Origin: Hymenobacter artigasi
Lineage (GTDB): Bacteria; Bacteroidota; Bacteroidia; Cytophagales; Hymenobacteraceae
Assembly (NCBI RefSeq): GCF_012275535.1
Contig: NZ_JAAVTK010000006.1
Span: forward strand, 62,001-126,000
Reading direction: 5' to 3'
Length of the DNA stretch: 64,000 nt
This document shows positions 1 to 7,814 of the stretch, piece by piece. Under the pieces are notes generated by a model. That model was not told where the DNA came from, did not search any database, and worked only from the letters and a program-made list of their open reading frames with translations. The position numbers were made by a program, and so were the translations under genes. The stretch's first letter is position 1. Each line of letters begins with the position of its first letter.

Positions 1-7
1 CGCAGTG

Positions 8-316
8 TTATTCACCCCGGCTACGGCCACCGCCGCCATGGTTACCACCGCCGTTGCCGCCACCCCGGTTACCGCCGCCGTAGTTGCCCCCCCGGCGGCC
101 GCCATCGTAATGGTAGCTGCCCCGGCCCGACCGATAGTAAGGCTGGCGATACACCGGGCGCACCACCACCGGACGGGGCGCGTAGTACGGACGGCCATAG
201 CCGTAGTAGGCCGGGCCGGAAGGATAATAATCGTAGCCGGTACCAACCGAGGCCACGCAGCCACCCAGCATGAGCAAACTTATACTAAGGGCGAAAATGA
301 TGGATTTAGCTTTCAT
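8..316 (-). CDS. Small Gly/Tyr-rich lipoprotein, function unknown
   Basis: The protein has about 102 residues. It begins MKAKSIIFALSISLLMLGGC, a type II (lipoprotein) signal with lipobox LGGC, so it is probably lipidated and envelope-located. I chose this start because the in-frame upstream codons to 388 would bury the signal behind 24 residues. After the Cys, a Tyr/Pro-rich stretch with repeated YYxxxP and RPVY motifs leads into a Gly/Asn/Arg tail (GGNRGGGNGGG). This low-complexity composition is common in small Bacteroidota surface or stress-related lipoproteins, but I recognise no catalytic family. It is separated from preA by a 157-bp gap that holds a hairpin. Its function is not inferred. 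Confidence 0.7.
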   Translation of the reverse strand: MKAKSIIFALSISLLMLGGCVASVGTGYDYYPSGPAYYGYGRPYYAPRPVVVRPVYRQPYYRSGRGSYHYDGGRRGGNYGGGNRGGGNGGGNHGGGGRSRGE

Positions 317-425
317 GATATAGATACGTGCCGAAGCACGGCGATTGACGGTTAAACGATAAACAGGTATATGCAAAAAACAAGCCATACTGACAGTCGC
401 CGGGCCTGCTTATTTATAACGCAAA

Positions 426-453
426 CAGCCGTCAATTAGTTAATTGACGGCTG
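426..453 (-). terminator. Hairpin downstream of preA, possible terminator
   Basis: CAGCCGTCAAT pairs with ATTGACGGCTG across a short loop. On the minus strand it is followed by only TTT, so termination is plausible but weak. It lies 20 nt after the preA stop and would end the pyrimidine-catabolism transcript. Confidence 0.4.
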
Positions 454-473
454 CTAACGTACTGTATAATTGC

Positions 474-1865
474 TTATTCTGCTTCCGCCGGCAGCACGGT
501 TTCGCCCGAGTACAAGCGGGCTTTGCCGGGCAGCGTTTTGTGGCGCTCCTTGCCCAGGGCGGCGCTGGGCTCGGGCACCCAATGGTGGCGGCCGCCGGCT
601 TTTTCATCATTGAACTCGGTGGGGGCGGTGCCGGCTTCGGTGCGCTCCTTCCAGGTGAGGTGCTGGGTGCCGTCGTCGGTGCGCTCCATCGTGATGCACT
701 GCTCGACGGGGCAAACCAGCGAGCACAGGTTGCAGCCCACGCAGTTTTCCTCGATGATTTCGGGCACGCGGGTGCCGGCGTTGAGCCGGATGGCCTGGTG
801 GGCACCATCTTCGCAGGCCGTGTAGCACAGCTGGCAGCCAATGCACTTGTCCTCGTTGATGTTGGCAGTGACCTTGTACTTCATGTTCAGGTCTTCCCAG
901 TGCAGCACGTTGGGCAGGGCCTTGCCCACCATGTCGTAAATGGTATTGAAGCCCTTCTCGACCATGTACTGCTCCAGACCCGAAGTCATTTCCCGAATGA
1001 TGCCGAAGCCAAAGTGCATGGCCGCCGTGCACACCTGCACGCTGCTGGCACCCAGCAGGATGTGCTCCACCGCATCGCGCCAGTTCTCGATGCCACCGAT
1101 GCCCGAAATGGGCAGTTTGATATCGGGGTGCTGGGCGCAGTTTTTCACCATGTTCAGGGCAATGGGCTTCACGGCCGGGCCGCAGTAGCCGCCGTTGCTA
1201 CCCTTGCCGTCCACAATGGGGTACGGGGCAAACTGGTCCAAATCAACGCCCACGATGCTCTGAATCGTGTTGATGAGCGAGATGGCATCGGCCCCGCCGC
1301 GCCGGGCGGCCATAGCCGGCTCCGTAATGTCCGAGATGTTGGGCGTAAGCTTCACGATGACGGGCTTGGTGGCCACTTCCATCACCCACTCCACAATCAT
1401 CTGCAGAATCTTGGGCTCCTGCCCTACCGCCGAGCCCATGCCGCGCTCGCACATGCCATGCGGGCAGCCAAAGTTCAGCTCGAAGCCATCGGCCCCCGCG
1501 TCCTGGCTCTGGCGCACGATGTCGTGCCACTCCTGCCGCGTCTGCACCATGAGCGAGGCGATAACGGCGTGGTTGGGGAAGCGCTTTTTCACTTCCTCAA
1601 TCTCGCGCAGGTTATCAGCCAGCGGGCGGTCCGAAATCAGCTCAATATTGTTGAAGCCGATGAGGCGTTTGTCGCGGTAGTTCAGCCCGCCGTAGCGGCT
1701 CGAAACGTTCACGACGGGCACGCCCAGCGTTTTCCACACCGCGCCACCCCAGCCGGCATCAAACGCCTTCATAATCTGGTAGCCGGAATTGGTAGGCGGG
1801 GCCGAAGCCAGCCAGAAGGGATTCGGCGATTTAATGCCGGCGAAGTTTATAGAGAGGTCGGGCAT
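474..1865 (-). CDS. preA: NAD-dependent dihydropyrimidine dehydrogenase, catalytic subunit PreA
   Basis: PreA reduces uracil/thymine to the 5,6-dihydropyrimidine together with PreT in the cytoplasm. The 463-residue protein has an N-terminal FMN-binding dihydroorotate-dehydrogenase-like barrel (about 1-325; 'KSPNPFWLASAPPTNSGYQI', 'GFELNFGCPHGMCERGMG') and a C-terminal 2[4Fe-4S] ferredoxin module. The Cys motifs are CIGCQLCYTAC at about 341-351 and CVGCNLCSLVCP at about 375-386. The substrate-loop Cys is in 'FGCPHGMCER'. Length and domain order match bacterial PreA. It lies downstream of preT, with a family A-like repeat in the 142-bp spacer, and is the last gene of a cluster encoding the rest of the reductive pathway, which fixes the assignment. 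Confidence 0.95.
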   Translation of the reverse strand: MPDLSINFAGIKSPNPFWLASAPPTNSGYQIMKAFDAGWGGAVWKTLGVPVVNVSSRYGGLNYRDKRLIGFNNIELISDRPLADNLREIEEVKKRFPNHAVIASLMVQTRQEWHDIVRQSQDAGADGFELNFGCPHGMCERGMGSAVGQEPKILQMIVEWVMEVATKPVIVKLTPNISDITEPAMAARRGGADAISLINTIQSIVGVDLDQFAPYPIVDGKGSNGGYCGPAVKPIALNMVKNCAQHPDIKLPISGIGGIENWRDAVEHILLGASSVQVCTAAMHFGFGIIREMTSGLEQYMVEKGFNTIYDMVGKALPNVLHWEDLNMKYKVTANINEDKCIGCQLCYTACEDGAHQAIRLNAGTRVPEIIEENCVGCNLCSLVCPVEQCITMERTDDGTQHLTWKERTEAGTAPTEFNDEKAGGRHHWVPEPSAALGKERHKTLPGKARLYSGETVLPAEAE

Positions 1866-1880
1866 GGTTGCTATTCGGTT

Positions 1881-1995
1881 CTGTCATCCTGAGCTTGCGA
1901 AGGACCTTATCACGGCCGCCGCTGCTTTTCGGACGATTGATTTACTGCAAAATGGGCTACTATCCTTAGGTCCTTCGCTGGGCTCAGGATGACAG
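1881..1995. repeat. Inverted repeat, divergent family A
   Basis: The left arm starts CTGTCATCCTGAGCTTGCGA and continues AAGGACCT to 1907. The right arm, 1968-1995, is its near complement. The loop is about 60 nt. It fills the preT-preA spacer. The arm resembles the GTCATnCnGAGC core of family A but diverges in its inner half. Confidence 0.85.
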
Positions 1996-2007
1996 TTTCG
2001 GTTGGGT

Positions 2008-3333
2008 TTACTTGCTCAAATAAGCGTGAATACCCCGCGCCGTGAGCTTAGCCTCGGCGGCGGCGTTCACCACTTCCGCGCCGCCGTTCCAGGCATCGCC
2101 GGAGGCGAAATACTTCGGGTTCGACGTCTGGCCAGTGTGGGCATTGGCGATGATGCGCCCCTTGCCATCCAGCTTCAGGCCGGAAATCAGGCCCAGGAAC
2201 TCCGTCTGCTTGGCTTGGCCGGTGGCTTTAATCACCATGTCGCACGGTTCCACAAACTCAGAGCCGGCAATTTCCAACACCTTGCCATCCTTGGTTTCGG
2301 TACGAATAAATTTCACGCCCGCCACGTAGCCGTTGCCGGTAATTTCGATTGGAGCCACGTTGAACAAGCCCTTCACCCCCACGCCTTTGGCCAAGTCGTA
2401 CTCGAACTCATAAGCCCCCATTTCCTCCTTGGCGCGGCGGTAGGCCAGAATCACCGTTTCCGCTCCCAAACGCGACGATTCCGAAGCAGCATCCATAGCA
2501 GTGTTGCCGCCACCCAGCACAATAACCTTGCGGCCTACCGCTACTTCGTGGTGATGCTGACGCAATTCAGCAATAAATTCGACGGCACCCGTGCAGTTGA
2601 TTTTATCCTCACCCGGCAAGCCCAATTCATTAGTTTTGCCTAGGCCAATTCCGAGAAAAATAGCGTCGTATTTATTTTCTAATTCGGCCAATTCCTCGCG
2701 GGAGTTAATGGGCGAATTGAAATGCGTGTTGTAACCAAATTGCGCCTGCAAATAATCCATTTCGGCCAGCGTTTCTTCGTTGGTAATTTTATATGGTGCG
2801 ACACCATATACCGTCAGGCCCGAAGGCTGTGCTTTGGCTTCAAAAACGTCTACCGTATAACCCAATGCCCGTAATTCACAGGCCGCCGATATACCGGCCG
2901 GACCAGCCCCAATCACAGCTACTTTCTTCCCATTATCCGCGCCGGGTCCGAACAGCTTTTCGCCGCTCTTTATCACCTTAGTAGTAGCGTAGCTTTGGAG
3001 GCGGCCAATCTCAATCGGCTTCACTTCCTGCAGATTGTATACACAGGCACCTTCGCACAGCACTTCCGTGGGGCACACTTTACCGCAGGCATTACCGAAG
3101 TAGTTAGCCTCATAAATTGTCCGCGCCGCGCCGGTATCATTACCCGAATTTATCTGACGAATAAATTGCGGAATATCAATTCCCGACGGGCACGCTTTAA
3201 TACACGGTGCATCGAAGCAAAACAGGCAGCGGGAGCTTTCGTAAAGCGCCTCGGTGCGGTTCATCACCGGCTTTAATTGCGCGAAATTTTCCGCAAATTC
3301 CTGCTCGGTGGTGGGAGTAAAAAATTCGGCCAT
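2008..3333 (-). CDS. preT: NAD-dependent dihydropyrimidine dehydrogenase, electron-transfer subunit PreT
   Basis: PreT passes electrons from NAD(P)H through FAD and Fe-S clusters to PreA. The 441-residue protein is a GltD/Fer4_20-type flavoprotein. Its N-terminal Cys-rich region (C36, C39, C44, C48, then C83, C87, C93, C97) binds Fe-S clusters. An FAD Rossmann motif (VAVIGAGPAGISAACEL) lies at about 138-154 and a second dinucleotide site (VIVLGGGNTAMDAA) at about 268-281. It precedes preA on the same strand, as in other preTA loci. Local codon use is more AT-rich than in its neighbours, especially in the 5' third. A glutamate-synthase small subunit is the main alternative, but preA and the hydantoinase nearby argue against it. 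Confidence 0.93.
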   Translation of the reverse strand: MAEFFTPTTEQEFAENFAQLKPVMNRTEALYESSRCLFCFDAPCIKACPSGIDIPQFIRQINSGNDTGAARTIYEANYFGNACGKVCPTEVLCEGACVYNLQEVKPIEIGRLQSYATTKVIKSGEKLFGPGADNGKKVAVIGAGPAGISAACELRALGYTVDVFEAKAQPSGLTVYGVAPYKITNEETLAEMDYLQAQFGYNTHFNSPINSREELAELENKYDAIFLGIGLGKTNELGLPGEDKINCTGAVEFIAELRQHHHEVAVGRKVIVLGGGNTAMDAASESSRLGAETVILAYRRAKEEMGAYEFEYDLAKGVGVKGLFNVAPIEITGNGYVAGVKFIRTETKDGKVLEIAGSEFVEPCDMVIKATGQAKQTEFLGLISGLKLDGKGRIIANAHTGQTSNPKYFASGDAWNGGAEVVNAAAEAKLTARGIHAYLSK

Positions 3334-3339
3334 TCTTTA

Positions 3340-3453
3340 GAAGTGTTGAGTTTTGAGTTTTGAATGGTGAGTGGAAAATGTTGAGTGTTAAATTCGAGCC
3401 CGAATACTATCCGGCACTCCATTCAACACTCAACATTCAGCACTCAAAACTTC
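3340..3453. repeat. Inverted repeat, TTGAGTTTTGA type
   Basis: The left arm (3340-3366) contains GTGTTGAGTTTTGAGTTTTG. The right arm (3421-3453) contains CAACACTCAACATTCAGCAC and ends in CAAAACTTC. The arms are imperfectly complementary and run up to the stop codon of the ureidopropionase gene. The same type recurs at 15747-15842. Confidence 0.8.
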
Positions 3454-4319
3454 TATAGCTCCACCAGTTTCTCGTACGTTTCGGGGCGGCGGTCGCGGAA
3501 GAACTGCCAGGTATTGCGCACTTCCTCAATCATATCGAGGTCGAATTCGGCGATGAGCAATTCATCCTTGTACTCGTCGGCTTGCGCGATAATCTGGCCG
3601 CGCGGGTCCACGAAATAGGAGGTGCCGTAGAAGCGGCCCAGGTTCCAAGGCTTCTCCTCGCCCACGCGGTTGATGCAGCCCATGAAATAGCCGTTAGCGG
3701 CCGCGTGTGCGGGCTGCTCCAGCTTCCAGAGGTACTGCGAAAGGCCGGCCACGGTAGCCGAGGGGTTGTACACGATTTCGGCCCCATTCAGGCCCAGGAT
3801 GCGGGCGCCGTCGGGGAAGTGCCGGTCGTAGCAGATGTAAACGCCTACTTTGGCGTACTTGGTTTGGAAAACGGGGTAGCCCAGGTTGCCGGGCTTGAAG
3901 AAGAATTTCTCCCAGAAGCCGGTGGTATGGGGAATATGGTTTTTGCGGTACTTGCCGAGGTAAGTGCCATCGGCATCAATCACGGCAGCGGTGTTGTAGA
4001 GGAAACCGGCTTGTTCGCGCTCGTACACGGGCACAATCATCACCATGTTGTATTTCTTGGCATACTCAGCCATGCGGTCCGTCGTCGGGCCAGGCACCGA
4101 TTCGGCTGAGGCGTACCAGGCTTTGTCCTGGCCGGGGCAGAAATACGGGGTATTGAAGATTTCCTGCAAGCAAAGAATCTGCACGCCCTGGCGGCCGGCT
4201 TCCTCAATTAGCGGAATGTGCTTGGCTTCCATGGCCGCCATGATTTCGGCAATCGTGCCTTCGCCTTCAGTCATCGGCAAGCTCATCTGGATGAGGCCGG
4301 ATTTGATTATTCTTGGCAT
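3453..4319 (-). CDS. Beta-ureidopropionase (N-carbamoyl-beta-alanine amidohydrolase), nitrilase family
   Basis: It hydrolyses N-carbamoyl-beta-alanine (or the beta-aminoisobutyrate analogue) to the beta-amino acid, CO2 and ammonia. The 288-residue protein is a carbon-nitrogen hydrolase with the full triad visible: Glu53 in CLQEIF, Lys126 in GKYRKNHIP and Cys163 in VYICYDRHFPDGAR. The sequence following Cys (YDRHFPDGARILGLNGAEI) is typical of the beta-alanine synthase branch. It lies between dihydropyrimidinase and preT, where this step belongs. Other nitrilase-superfamily substrates, such as agmatine-derived carbamoylputrescine, are possible from sequence alone, but context favours the pyrimidine pathway. 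Confidence 0.9.
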   Translation of the reverse strand: MPRIIKSGLIQMSLPMTEGEGTIAEIMAAMEAKHIPLIEEAGRQGVQILCLQEIFNTPYFCPGQDKAWYASAESVPGPTTDRMAEYAKKYNMVMIVPVYEREQAGFLYNTAAVIDADGTYLGKYRKNHIPHTTGFWEKFFFKPGNLGYPVFQTKYAKVGVYICYDRHFPDGARILGLNGAEIVYNPSATVAGLSQYLWKLEQPAHAAANGYFMGCINRVGEEKPWNLGRFYGTSYFVDPRGQIIAQADEYKDELLIAEFDLDMIEEVRNTWQFFRDRRPETYEKLVEL

Positions 4320-4355
4320 TTGTGGGGAGGGGTGAGTTTTATGTGTTGAATTAAA

Positions 4356-4467
4356 CCGTCATTCCGAGCGAAGCCGAGGAATCTTGCGTGCTTACACTAA
4401 TCCATGACGTTGCTACGATTTGATTACTACCACACGCGAGATTCCTCGGCTTCGCTCGGAATGACGG
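4356..4467. repeat. Family A inverted-repeat element
   Basis: The left arm starts CCGTCATTCCGAGCGAAGCC; the right arm reads GGCTTCGCTCGGAATGACGG at its end. The loop contains ACTAATCC and ACGATTTGATTACTA, which are shared with the copy at 22180. It fills the spacer between the ureidopropionase and dihydropyrimidinase genes. Confidence 0.95.
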
Positions 4468-4482
4468 GCTAGATATTTCGTT

Positions 4483-5856
4483 CTAAATATTCGTCTTTCC
4501 GCGTTTGATGAACTGCCCGTAGCCCTTCGAAACTTTCGTTTCACCAGCATCAACCGCAACTTTGCCGCGCAGCAGCACTGTTTCGATTTTGCCAGTCAGC
4601 TCCCAGCCTTCGTAGCCGGAATAGTCGCAATTCATGTGGTGCGTTTCAGCCGAAATTTTATGCTTTTTATCGGGGTCGAAAATCACTAAATCTGCATCGG
4701 CGCCGATACTGATGGTGCCTTTGCGGGGGAACATACCGAAGATTTTGGCGGCGTTGGTGGAGGTGATTTCTACAAATTTCTGCGGCGTAATTCGACCTTT
4801 ATTCACGCCTTCGGAAAACAGCAATTCCATGCGGTGCTCGATGGCGGGGTGGCCATTGGGGATTTTCGAGAAGTCATCTTTGCCCATCAGTTTCTGCTCC
4901 CACATAAAAGGGCAGTGGTCGGTACCCACCACATTCACGAGGCCCTGGTTGATGCCGGCCCACAGCGTGGCCTGGTCCTTTTTCTCCCGCAGCGGCGGCG
5001 ACATTACCCACTTCGCACCATTGACTTTATCCTCATACAGCCGCGCATCGAGCAGCAGGTACTGAATGCAGGTTTCGACCAGCACGCGCTGGTTGCGCTC
5101 GGTGGCGCGGCGCACCTGGTTGAGCGCACCCTCGCAGGTGAGGTGCACTATGTAGGCATTCACCCCCGTGTAGTTGGCAATGTCGGCGAAGCGGCCTGAT
5201 GCTTCAGCCTCAGTTACTTCTGGCTGCGAGAGGTAGTGGTAGAGCGGGGTGAGCTTGCCCTGCGCCCGGTGCTGGGCGATGAGCGTGTCAATCATGTCGC
5301 CGTTGGTGGCGTGGGCGGTCACAAGGCCGCCGTGCTTTTTCACCTCCTGCATCAGGCCCACCATTTGCGCGTCATCAATCATGAGCGCGCCCTTGTAGGC
5401 CATGAAGGTCTTGAAGGAGGTGATGCCTTCAGCAATCATATCCTTGATTTCCTCCTTGGTGTCGGGGTTGAAATCCGTCACGGCCATGTGGAAGCTGTAG
5501 TCACCCACGGCATTGCCGGTGGCCCGGCCGCTCCACTCCTCGAAGGCCGAACGCAACGAGTTGCCCTGCTTTTGCAGAATAAAGTCGATGACGGTGGTGG
5601 TGCCGCCGTGCAGCGCGGCGCGGGTACCGGTTTCGTACGTGTCGGAGCTGAAGGTGCCCATAAAGGGCATTTCCAGGTGCACATGCGGGTCGATGCCCCC
5701 AGGCATAATCAGCTTGCCGGTGCAGTCGATTACCTCCGCGCCTTCGCCCGACAGGTTGCGGCCGATGGAAACGATGGTCTCGCCTTCAATCATTATATCG
5801 CAGACGGCGTCCGAATCGGCAGTGACGACGCGGCCGTTTTTGAGGAGGATGGACAT
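4483..5856 (-). CDS. hydA: Dihydropyrimidinase (D-hydantoinase)
   Basis: It opens the dihydropyrimidine ring to N-carbamoyl-beta-amino acids in the cytoplasm. The 457-residue amidohydrolase shows the metal motif GGIDPHVHLEMPFMG (His58, His60) and the lysine expected to be carboxylated in SFKTFMAYKG (Lys149). Further ligand regions are the His in TAHATNGD and the Asp in VVGTDHCPF. Length matches the dihydropyrimidinase family (about 460). An adjacent ureidopropionase and PreTA make the hydantoinase/dihydropyrimidinase call much firmer than allantoinase or dihydroorotase. It is the second step of the pathway and part of the same minus-strand gene string. Confidence 0.93.
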   Translation of the reverse strand: MSILLKNGRVVTADSDAVCDIMIEGETIVSIGRNLSGEGAEVIDCTGKLIMPGGIDPHVHLEMPFMGTFSSDTYETGTRAALHGGTTTVIDFILQKQGNSLRSAFEEWSGRATGNAVGDYSFHMAVTDFNPDTKEEIKDMIAEGITSFKTFMAYKGALMIDDAQMVGLMQEVKKHGGLVTAHATNGDMIDTLIAQHRAQGKLTPLYHYLSQPEVTEAEASGRFADIANYTGVNAYIVHLTCEGALNQVRRATERNQRVLVETCIQYLLLDARLYEDKVNGAKWVMSPPLREKKDQATLWAGINQGLVNVVGTDHCPFMWEQKLMGKDDFSKIPNGHPAIEHRMELLFSEGVNKGRITPQKFVEITSTNAAKIFGMFPRKGTISIGADADLVIFDPDKKHKISAETHHMNCDYSGYEGWELTGKIETVLLRGKVAVDAGETKVSKGYGQFIKRGKTNI

Positions 5857-5860
5857 GGAA

Positions 5861-5979
5861 ATTAATTAAAAATTAAAAATGAAGAATTAAAAATTTGAGG
5901 GCAGTCAATTTGGGACAATGCAGATGCAATGCGGCAGAACTTCCCATTTTTAATTTTTAATTCTCAATTTTTAATTAAC
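5861..5979. repeat. AT-rich inverted repeat
   Basis: The left arm is built from ATTAATTAAAAATTAAAAAT and GAAGAATTAAAAATTT. The right arm (about 5945-5979) is the complementary TTTTTAATTTTTAATTCTCA followed by ATTTTTAATTAA. The right arm overlaps the last codons and TAA stop of the aminotransferase. It stands out as nearly pure A+T in a GC-rich genome. Confidence 0.8.
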
Positions 5980-7323
5980 ATACTTGTCCGCGATGCTGAT
6001 GGCTTCCGAAATAATGGCCAAGCCCTCGTCAATTTCCTCCTTGGTGATGGTGAGCGGGGGGCAGATGAAAATGTAGCTCCAGCGCACGAAGGTGTACATG
6101 CCCAGCTCGCGGATTTTGGCAGCTACCTGGTTCATGATGTCCATTTGGGCGGGGGTGGCGTTCCAGGGGGCCATGGGCTCTTTGGTGTCGCGGTTCTTCA
6201 CCAGCTCGAGGCAACCGAAGAGGCCGGTGTTGCGCCAGTCGCCGATGCTGGGGTGGTGGCGCATGAGCTGGGCCACTTGCTCGTCCATGTACTCACCCAT
6301 TTCCACGGTGTTTTCGAGCAGGTTGTCGCTCTCGTAGATGTCGAGCACGGCCACGGCGGCGGCGCAGGAAACGGGATGCGCCGAGTAGGTCAGGCCCAGC
6401 GGCAGGGGCTTGTCGTCGAAGGCTTTGGAGATGGCTTCGTCCACCATTACCGCGCCCAGGGGCAGGTAGCCGGCGGTAATGCCCTTGGCCATGCACATTA
6501 TGTCGACTTTGACATTGTGGTGGTCGGAGCCGAACCACTTGCCGGTGCGACCGAAGCCCGACATCACCTCATCGGCCACTAGTAGGATGCCGTGCTTGTC
6601 GCAGATTTCGCGGATGCGCGTCCAGTAGCCGGGCGGGTACTTGATGCAGCCCGACGTGCCCGACTCGCCTTCGAGAATGATGGCCGCCACGCTGCCCGGG
6701 TTCTCGTAGCCGATGATGCGCTCCATGGCATCGGCAGCGCGCTGGGCGCACTGCTCAGGCGAATCGGAGTACCAGGGGCAGCGGTAGGAATACGGATTCT
6801 CGACGTGCACTACGCCCGGCATGGCCTGGCTGTCCACGGCAAATTTGCGGGGGTCGCCGCCGGCGCTCATGGCCCCGTAGCTGGCCCCGTGAAACGACTG
6901 ATACAGCGTCACAATCTTGTGGCGGCCAGTGTACACCCGCGCCAGCTTGATGGCGTTTTCAATGGCCTCGGCCCCTCCGAGCGTGAAGAAGGCCTTGGTG
7001 AGATTGGGCGCGGTGATTTCGGCCAATTTTTTACCCAAATCGCCGCGCGTTTTGGTAATCATGCCGGGGTACACATAGCTCAGCTCGCGCATCTGGGCGG
7101 CTACGGCCTCGGTCACACGCTGGTCGCCGTGGCCGATGTTCACGTTCATGAGCTGGGCCGAGAAGTCGATATAGCGCTTGCCGTCGCGGTCGTACACGTA
7201 CACGCCTTCGGCACGCTCGGCGTTGATGGGATTCAGGCCCGTTTGCTTCGACCACGAGAAGAGCGTGTGGTCGAGGTTGTCGTGCAGGATTTGCGTGGGG
7301 TCGGGGGCGAGGGTGGTTTCCAT
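5971..7323 (-). CDS. Class III PLP aminotransferase, probably beta-alanine/omega-amino acid type
   Basis: It probably moves the amino group of beta-alanine or 3-aminoisobutyrate to a keto acid, giving (methyl)malonate semialdehyde. The 450-residue fold-type I enzyme shows the PLP lysine Lys280 in IMCMAKGITAGYLPLG and the pyridine-N-binding Asp251 in LLVADEVMSGFGRTG. It also has the class III motifs 'NIGHG', 'FTLGGAEAIENAIKLAR' and 'SFHGASYGAMS'. It is encoded between dihydropyrimidinase and, via the GIY-YIG gene, the semialdehyde dehydrogenase, which is the position expected for this step. Sequence alone cannot separate beta-alanine:pyruvate, beta-alanine:2-oxoglutarate or taurine:pyruvate specificity. 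The final Asn codon and stop fall inside an AT-rich repeat arm. Confidence 0.88.
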   Translation of the reverse strand: METTLAPDPTQILHDNLDHTLFSWSKQTGLNPINAERAEGVYVYDRDGKRYIDFSAQLMNVNIGHGDQRVTEAVAAQMRELSYVYPGMITKTRGDLGKKLAEITAPNLTKAFFTLGGAEAIENAIKLARVYTGRHKIVTLYQSFHGASYGAMSAGGDPRKFAVDSQAMPGVVHVENPYSYRCPWYSDSPEQCAQRAADAMERIIGYENPGSVAAIILEGESGTSGCIKYPPGYWTRIREICDKHGILLVADEVMSGFGRTGKWFGSDHHNVKVDIMCMAKGITAGYLPLGAVMVDEAISKAFDDKPLPLGLTYSAHPVSCAAAVAVLDIYESDNLLENTVEMGEYMDEQVAQLMRHHPSIGDWRNTGLFGCLELVKNRDTKEPMAPWNATPAQMDIMNQVAAKIRELGMYTFVRWSYIFICPPLTITKEEIDEGLAIISEAISIADKYVN

Positions 7324-7341
7324 TTTCGTTGGTTCTATTTG

Positions 7342-7380
7342 AACGTCATGCCGAGCGCAGCCGAGGCATCTCGCGTGCTG
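7342..7380. repeat. Solo family A arm
   Basis: A single left-type arm begins AACGTCATGCCGAGCGCAGC. Its complement is not adjacent; the matching right arm is at 7765-7797, beyond the GIY-YIG gene. The two together therefore form an outer inverted repeat around that gene. Confidence 0.9.
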
Positions 7381-7395
7381 TCGTTGTGGGCAATA

Positions 7396-7692
7396 TCAGC
7401 CGCTCCAGGTTTGTAAATCTATCGGTTCCCAATTGGGATTAAGCGTATTGATTAGAAATTCCTTTTTGGCGCGGTTCCAGTTTTTGATTTGCTTTTCACG
7501 CGCAATTGCTTGGGTTGCATCAGGACTTATTTCAAAATAGATGAGCAAGTTGCACTGGTAGCGTCCCGTGAATTTGCCCCACTCTCCTAAGCCCTCACCA
7601 TGCTCGTAAAGGCGGCGCTCCAGGTTGTTGGTAACGCCGGTATAGAGTACCGTTCGGGCTGGGTTGGTGAGGATGTAGATTAAGAAGCTCAT
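7396..7692 (-). CDS. Small GIY-YIG nuclease-domain protein
   Basis: The 98-residue protein is a stand-alone GIY-YIG domain (UvrC N-terminal/YhbQ-like superfamily). The first strand reads FLIYILTNPARTVLYTGVTN, where YIL and YTG correspond to GIY and YIG. A conserved Arg follows in NNLERRLYEHG, and the expected Glu lies in REKQIKNW. It probably acts as a metal-dependent DNA nuclease or is a domesticated relative. It has no role in pyrimidine breakdown and interrupts that cluster. A solo family A arm lies 15 nt beyond its stop and a complete family A element begins 5 nt upstream of its ATG. Its GC content is visibly lower than that of its neighbours. This arrangement suggests acquisition with, or mobilisation of, the repeat. 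Confidence 0.88.
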   Translation of the reverse strand: MSFLIYILTNPARTVLYTGVTNNLERRLYEHGEGLGEWGKFTGRYQCNLLIYFEISPDATQAIAREKQIKNWNRAKKEFLINTLNPNWEPIDLQTWSG

Positions 7693-7697
7693 CTTGA

Positions 7698-7797
7698 AAC
7701 GTCATGCCGAGCGCAGCCGAGGCATCTCGCTCGAAATCGTTGAACGATTGGTTTACTATTGCACGCGAGATGCCTCGGCTGCGCTCGGCATGACGTT
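7698..7797. repeat. Family A inverted-repeat element upstream of the GIY-YIG gene
   Basis: Two perfectly complementary 33-nt arms (7698-7730 and 7765-7797), beginning AACGTCATGCCGAGCGCAGC, enclose a 34-nt loop with GAACGATTGGTTTACTATT. The left arm duplicates the solo arm at 7342. Confidence 0.95.
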
Positions 7798-7814
7798 CTT
7801 TTTCTGACAACCTA

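Noticed and set aside
444-1892. Long open frame on the + strand opposite preA (482 codons)
   Set aside because: Antisense shadow of a GC-rich gene; composition is low-complexity Ala/Gly/His/Val with no family signal, while preA has clear Fe-S motifs. The same applies to 13658-15751 (+), 19692-21188 (-) and 59191-61143 (+).
7396-7692. GIY-YIG protein considered as UvrC or a homing endonuclease in an intron
   Set aside because: It lacks all other UvrC domains, and there is no split host gene around it; the flanking genes are intact.
7595-7810. 71-codon frame on the minus strand across the family A element and part of the GIY-YIG gene
   Set aside because: It is made of repeat-arm translation (RHAERSRGIS-like) and reads out of frame into the GIY-YIG gene; the arm-derived peptide recurs at other copies.
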